From: Hymenobacter sp. DG25B
GTDB taxonomy: Bacteria > Bacteroidota > Bacteroidia > Cytophagales > Hymenobacteraceae
DNA length: 64,000 bases
Assembly (NCBI RefSeq): GCF_000801315.1
Contig: NZ_CP010054.1
Span: forward strand, 3,596,001-3,660,000
Direction: 5' to 3'
A program made the translations under genes and the position numbers. Within the stretch, counting starts at the first letter, position 1, and each line of letters begins with the position of its first letter. Shown here one piece after another: positions 61,345 through 64,000 of this stretch. The notes beneath the pieces were generated by a model. The model was given only the letters and a program-made list of their open reading frames with translations. It was not told the DNA's origin and did no database searches.

Positions 61345-63291
61345 ATGCGTACCGGTGCTTTTCACTTTTTGCTGCTTTTGCTGGCTGTTTGGGTGCTCCC
61401 CGGGCTGGCCGCGCATGCCCAGCAGCCAGTGGCCGCGGCTGCCCCGGATACGGCCTTGCTGTTGCCCGCCGTGCGGGTAGAAGCCACCCGCCCGGAGCGG
61501 TTTGCCGTGGGCAGCCGCCTGCAGGTGCTGGACTCCGCTGCCCTGGCCCTTTACCGGGGCCAGACCCTGGCCGATGCATTGGGCGCCCAAACCAGTATCT
61601 ACCTGAAGAACTATGGCCCCGGGCAGCTGGCTTCCATGGCTATGCGTGGCACCTCGGCGCGGCATACGGCCGTTTTGTGGAATGGCCTGAACATCAACTT
61701 ACCCACTTTAGGCGAGGCTGACTTTGCCCTGCTGCCCACCAGCGGGGCCACCCGCGTAACGGTGCAGCCCGGCCCGGCCGGCGCTACCTACGGCACCGGG
61801 GCAGTGGGCGGCACGGTTCTGCTGGCAGCCCCCGTACGCTGGGGTGCTGGCCTGCAGGCCAGCGCCCAGTTAAACTACGGCAGCTACAATCTGTGGGCAC
61901 CTAGTCTCGAAAGCAGTTTCAGCAACCAGAAAGTAGCCGTCAGGGTGGCGGCCTCGGCCCGCACGGCCCGCAATGATTTCCCCTATTCTTCGCCGGAGTT
62001 GCAGGGCCTCGTAACCCGCCGCCAGCCGAATGCCGATGTGGCGCAGTGGAGCATGAGCCAGGATTTAACGGTGCGCACCGGCCAACGAGGCGAAGTCATG
62101 CTGGCCGCTTGGCTGACCGATGCCGACCGGGGCATTCAGCCGGCCATAGGAGCCGTGAATAACCACGCCCGCGAGCGGGACCAAAGCCGCCGCCTGCTGG
62201 CCGGCTACCGCCACGTAGCCGCCCGCCACGAATCGGTGGGGCGGGTGGCTTGGTTTGAGGATGTGTTAGATTACCAGGCTGCGGGAGTTCAGAGCAACTC
62301 AAGGGTCCGCACCACGCAGACGCAGGCGCAGCACACGTTCAACTTCGCCCCCCACGCCAGCGTGCAGGTAGGCGCCGAAGCGCAGCACTTTGCAGCCGAA
62401 GTAGACGGGTACGCCCGACCGGTAGCGGAAAACCGCTTCAGTGGCTTTGCCCTGGTGCGCTATGACCCACAGCCCCGGCTCCGGCTTACGGCCAACCTGC
62501 GGCAGGCAGTGCTTCCCGGCCGCAAGGCTCCCCTGGCGCCCACGGTTGGGGCGGAGTGGCAGGCCGGCACGTGGGCTCAACAGCAGCTGGTGGTGAAAGC
62601 ATCCGTCTCCCGCAGCTACCGGGCGCCCACGCTGAATGAGCGTTACTGGCGGCCAGGCGGCAACCCGGCTCTCCTGCCAGAGCAGGGTTTTGGCTACGAA
62701 GGTGGCCTGCAGCACAGCTGGCAGCTCACTTCCCAGCTGCGCCTGCAATCGGAAGCAACCCTTTACCGGCAGGTGGTAGAGAACTGGGTGCAATGGCTGC
62801 CTGCTGCTGATGCGGGCTACTATTCCCCGCGCAACCTGCGCACCGTACGGGCCTGGGGCCAGGAAACCAGCAGCCAGCTTGCCTGGAAAACCCGGCACTA
62901 CCAGCTACAGGTGCAGGCCGCTTATGCCTATACCCGCTCGGAAAAAGTGCGGGGCTACGCCGATGACGCGGACCCCACCTACCGCCAGCTGCCCTATGTG
63001 CCCCGGCATACGGTGGCCTTCACTACCAACCAGCAGTGGCGGGCCTGGCAGCTGGGTACCGCGGCCACTTTCACCGGCTTCCGCTACACCGATTCCGGCG
63101 CCAGAGACTTTCTGCCCTCCTACCTGCTGGCCAATGCCACTTTGGGCTACACCATCAAAGCTCACCAAAACTGGGCCCTTACAGTGCTGGCGCAGGGCTA
63201 CAACCTCACCAATGTGTCTTACCGCAGCTATGCCGCCCAGGCCATGCCGCCCCGCAACGGGCAGCTTAGTCTGCGGGTGGCGTGGCGCTAA
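61345..63291 (+). CDS. TonB-dependent outer membrane receptor (BtuB-like)
   Basis: A 648-residue outer-membrane receptor. Start at MRTGAFHFLLLLLAVWVLPGLAAHAQ, a signal peptide; a TTG 4 codons upstream gives an alternative. The N-terminal plug domain (about 45-165) has LADALGAQTSIYLKNYGPGQLASMAMRGTSARHTAVLWNGLNINLPTLGEADFALLP and GATYGTGAVGGTVLL, as in BtuB. The remainder is beta-barrel with aromatic-rich strand pairs, ending RNGQLSLRVAWR (aromatic-ended C-terminus). A cobalamin riboswitch in front indicates vitamin B12 or corrinoid as substrate. Confidence 0.92.
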   Translation: MRTGAFHFLLLLLAVWVLPGLAAHAQQPVAAAAPDTALLLPAVRVEATRPERFAVGSRLQVLDSAALALYRGQTLADALGAQTSIYLKNYGPGQLASMAMRGTSARHTAVLWNGLNINLPTLGEADFALLPTSGATRVTVQPGPAGATYGTGAVGGTVLLAAPVRWGAGLQASAQLNYGSYNLWAPSLESSFSNQKVAVRVAASARTARNDFPYSSPELQGLVTRRQPNADVAQWSMSQDLTVRTGQRGEVMLAAWLTDADRGIQPAIGAVNNHARERDQSRRLLAGYRHVAARHESVGRVAWFEDVLDYQAAGVQSNSRVRTTQTQAQHTFNFAPHASVQVGAEAQHFAAEVDGYARPVAENRFSGFALVRYDPQPRLRLTANLRQAVLPGRKAPLAPTVGAEWQAGTWAQQQLVVKASVSRSYRAPTLNERYWRPGGNPALLPEQGFGYEGGLQHSWQLTSQLRLQSEATLYRQVVENWVQWLPAADAGYYSPRNLRTVRAWGQETSSQLAWKTRHYQLQVQAAYAYTRSEKVRGYADDADPTYRQLPYVPRHTVAFTTNQQWRAWQLGTAATFTGFRYTDSGARDFLPSYLLANATLGYTIKAHQNWALTVLAQGYNLTNVSYRSYAAQAMPPRNGQLSLRVAWR

Positions 63292-63315
63292 CTTCTTTCC
63301 CTGTTTCTATATTCT

Positions 63316-64000
63316 ATGTACTCTTCTCCCCGCTTCCCTCCCTACATTACCCGCTCGGCGCTGGCTTTTCTAAGTCTGATGGCTGTAACGGCCTGCGACC
63401 CGGATACGGATACCCCCGACCCCACGCAGCCAGCCGATGTATTTATTGTGAATGAAGGCGGCTTCAATAAAGGCAATGCCGGCATCAGCAGCTTCAGCAC
63501 CGCCAGCCGGCAGCTGATGAATGTAAACCAGTTTCAAACGGCCAATAACCGGCCGCTGGGTGATGTGGCACAGTCGATGACGGTTGTGGGCACCCGGGGC
63601 TACATTGTAGTCAATAATAGCAACAAGCTGGAGGTAGTCTCCATGCCTGATCTAAAGGAAGTTGCTACGGTTACGGGCCTGCAGCTACCCCGGTATTTTG
63701 TAGCGGCCTCGGCCGATAAGGGCTACGTAACAGAGTGGGTGGATTTTGGGGTGTCGGGCCGCGTGGCCGTCATCGATTTGAAAACCAATACCATTCTGAA
63801 AACCATTACCACGGGCATTACCCCGGAAACTATGCTGCTGGTAGGCAACAAGCTGTATGTAGCCAACAACGGCGAAAACACCCTCACCATCATTAATACC
63901 CTGACTGATGAGGTGGCGGCCACCGTAACCGTGGGCGACTCCCCTACCAGCCTGGTGCAGGACCGCACCGGCCGGGTATGGGTTTTAAACAGCGGTATGG
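63316..64000 (+). CDS. YncE/BtuG-like beta-propeller lipoprotein, 5' part
   Basis: The first 228 residues of a gene cut by the window edge. It starts MYSSPRFPPYITRSALAFLSLMAVTACDPDTD, with a lipobox VTAC at Cys27. The mature part is a repeat of YncE-type propeller blades (SASADKGYVTEWVDFGVSGRVAVIDLKTNTILKTITTG; then GNKLYVANNGENTLTIINTLTDEVAATVTVGDSPTSLVQD). It begins 25 bases after the BtuB-like gene. In Bacteroides, BtuG is a surface lipoprotein with such a propeller that binds B12 and sits on BtuB; a like role here is inferred from context. DUF5074 is an alternative family name. Confidence 0.8.
   Translation, partial: MYSSPRFPPYITRSALAFLSLMAVTACDPDTDTPDPTQPADVFIVNEGGFNKGNAGISSFSTASRQLMNVNQFQTANNRPLGDVAQSMTVVGTRGYIVVNNSNKLEVVSMPDLKEVATVTGLQLPRYFVAASADKGYVTEWVDFGVSGRVAVIDLKTNTILKTITTGITPETMLLVGNKLYVANNGENTLTIINTLTDEVAATVTVGDSPTSLVQDRTGRVWVLNSGM

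Overview
The window is chromosomal DNA from a member of the Bacteroidota, most likely a Hymenobacter-like bacterium (Cytophagales, Hymenobacteraceae). The evidence is a type IX secretion sorting domain on a large secreted protein, Bacteroidota-type promoters (-33 TTG, -7 TAnnTTTG) upstream of several operons, zinc-free S14 and L36 proteins, the gene order tRNA-Tyr/Gly/Thr-tuf-tRNA-Trp-secE-nusG-rplKAJL-rpoBC, fairly high G+C, and an intergenic inverted repeat built on GTCATTCTGAGC. The genus is an inference; no 16S gene is present.

Region 1 (1-9 kb): the 3' end of an hscA-type Fe-S chaperone gene, a palindromic intergenic repeat, anmK (cell-wall sugar recycling), a small secreted protein, a 1344-residue secreted protein with two CUB-like and eight CARDB-like domains, a DivIC/FtsB-like division protein and enolase.

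Region 2 (9-45 kb, almost all on the minus strand): the main translation and transcription block. Read in transcription order it runs tRNA-Tyr, tRNA-Gly, tRNA-Thr, tuf; tRNA-Trp, secE, nusG, rplK, rplA, rplJ, rplL; rpoB, rpoC; two accessory genes; rpsL, rpsG, fusA, rpsJ; an O-antigen-ligase-like gene; rplC to rpsN; rpsH to rpoA; rplQ. The block is not one uninterrupted operon. Terminators and promoter motifs divide it after tuf, after rpsJ, possibly between rpsN and rpsH, and between rpoA and rplQ. The O-antigen-ligase-like gene sits between rpsJ and rplC, which normally adjoin.

Region 3 (45-58 kb): an M1 aminopeptidase, a free-standing biotin carrier protein, pyrH-frr, and a minus-strand cluster whose transcription order is glycosyltransferase 2, glycosyltransferase 9, a second O-antigen-ligase-like protein, ECF sigma factor, zinc-binding anti-sigma factor, gmk and nadD. 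A small membrane protein, ahcY and a DUF4397 lipoprotein follow.

Region 4 (58-64 kb): a small secreted protein, a THUMP-like methyltransferase, a 3-methyladenine DNA glycosylase, and a cobalamin riboswitch that precedes a TonB-dependent receptor and a YncE/BtuG-like beta-propeller lipoprotein cut by the window edge. This last part looks like a vitamin B12 uptake locus.

Most of the window is conserved housekeeping DNA. I did not find a clearly novel defence or mobile system. The items most worth a second look are the interrupted S10 operon, the B12 locus, the RsrA-like sigma/anti-sigma pair, the perfect hairpin between rpsN and rpsH, the RG-rich tails on S3 and S5, and the long rpoB-rpoC spacer.
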